Shown here: piece by piece, positions 63,860-64,000 of the stretch
How positions within the stretch are numbered: position 1 is the first letter of the stretch
How the letters are laid out: each line of letters opens with the position of its first letter
Source of the DNA: Amorphochlora amoebiformis
Lineage: Eukaryota; Cercozoa; Chlorarachniophyceae
DNA: 64,000 nucleotides
Assembly: GCA_054601695.1 (NCBI GenBank)
Contig: BAAHQB010000055.1
Location: forward strand, 434,001 to 498,000
Reading direction: 5' to 3'
The notes under the pieces: model-generated
What the model saw: the letters and a program-made list of their open reading frames with translations, nothing else
The model's database searches: none
Told to the model about the DNA's origin: nothing
Position numbers and translations under genes: made by a program

Positions 63860-64000
63860 GTTTGGGTATTAGGGTTAGCGTTAGGTGTGATTATAAGCTG
63901 AAAATTTTCATTCAAACCTAACTCTACATCGAACTCAAACTCCAATTCTAACTCCCTCCCCTAACCCTAACCCTAACCCAAACCCTAACCCTAACCCTAA
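63860..64000 (+). repeat. Mixed hexamer repeat at the right edge
   Basis: A short TTAGGG piece, diverged octamers, then CCCTAA to the last base. A right chromosome end should read TTAGGG on plus, so this is interstitial. Confidence 0.93.

Overview
This is nuclear DNA of an unidentified eukaryote, probably a protist or an early-branching opisthokont. The evidence is spliceosomal introns, C2H2 and RING-CH domains, TTAGGG-type repeats and use of all three standard stop codons. There is no prokaryotic gene organisation, and I found no rRNA or tRNA. At first sight the window is only (TA)n, TTAGGG/CCCTAA, (GA)n and minisatellites, and almost every long ORF is a translation of those repeats. Between them sit dozens of short exons (15-119 nt). 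Each is bounded by AG and GT (sometimes GC), and adjacent exons join in a consistent reading phase, which lets gene models be assembled.

Layout: gene A (minus, about 17.05 to 1.4 kb and running off the left edge) encodes a soluble protein I do not recognise. Gene B (plus, 17.0-23.9 kb) starts head to head with gene A and encodes a multi-pass membrane RING-CH (MARCH-type) ubiquitin ligase. All eight zinc ligands are visible and are spread over five exons. Gene C (minus, 56.8 to 25.5 kb) converges on gene B and encodes a protein of about 17 C2H2 zinc fingers; most introns split a finger at a defined phase. Gene D (plus, from 58.3 kb and running off the right edge) encodes a lysine-rich then acidic, probably nuclear, protein with tandemly duplicated microexons.

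Most of the window is therefore intron. Introns consist of simple repeats, above all (TA)n and telomere-like hexamers. In genes A, B and C the hexamer mostly reads CCCTAA on the coding strand. That polarity supplies CTAAC branch-point-like sequence and a C/T tract, and one base change gives a CTAG acceptor. Several introns start as gtaaccctaaccc or end as ctaaccctag. Telomere-like DNA is also translated inside two exons of gene A.

A second theme is local exon duplication. Many exons are flanked by 1 to about 20 decayed tandem copies of themselves, usually cut off by (TA)n growth, and several satellites here are derived from exon ends. Neither window edge is a chromosome end, because both hexamer arrays point the wrong way. 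No expression data or homology search was available. The exon models rest on splice signals, phase and domain spacing alone.
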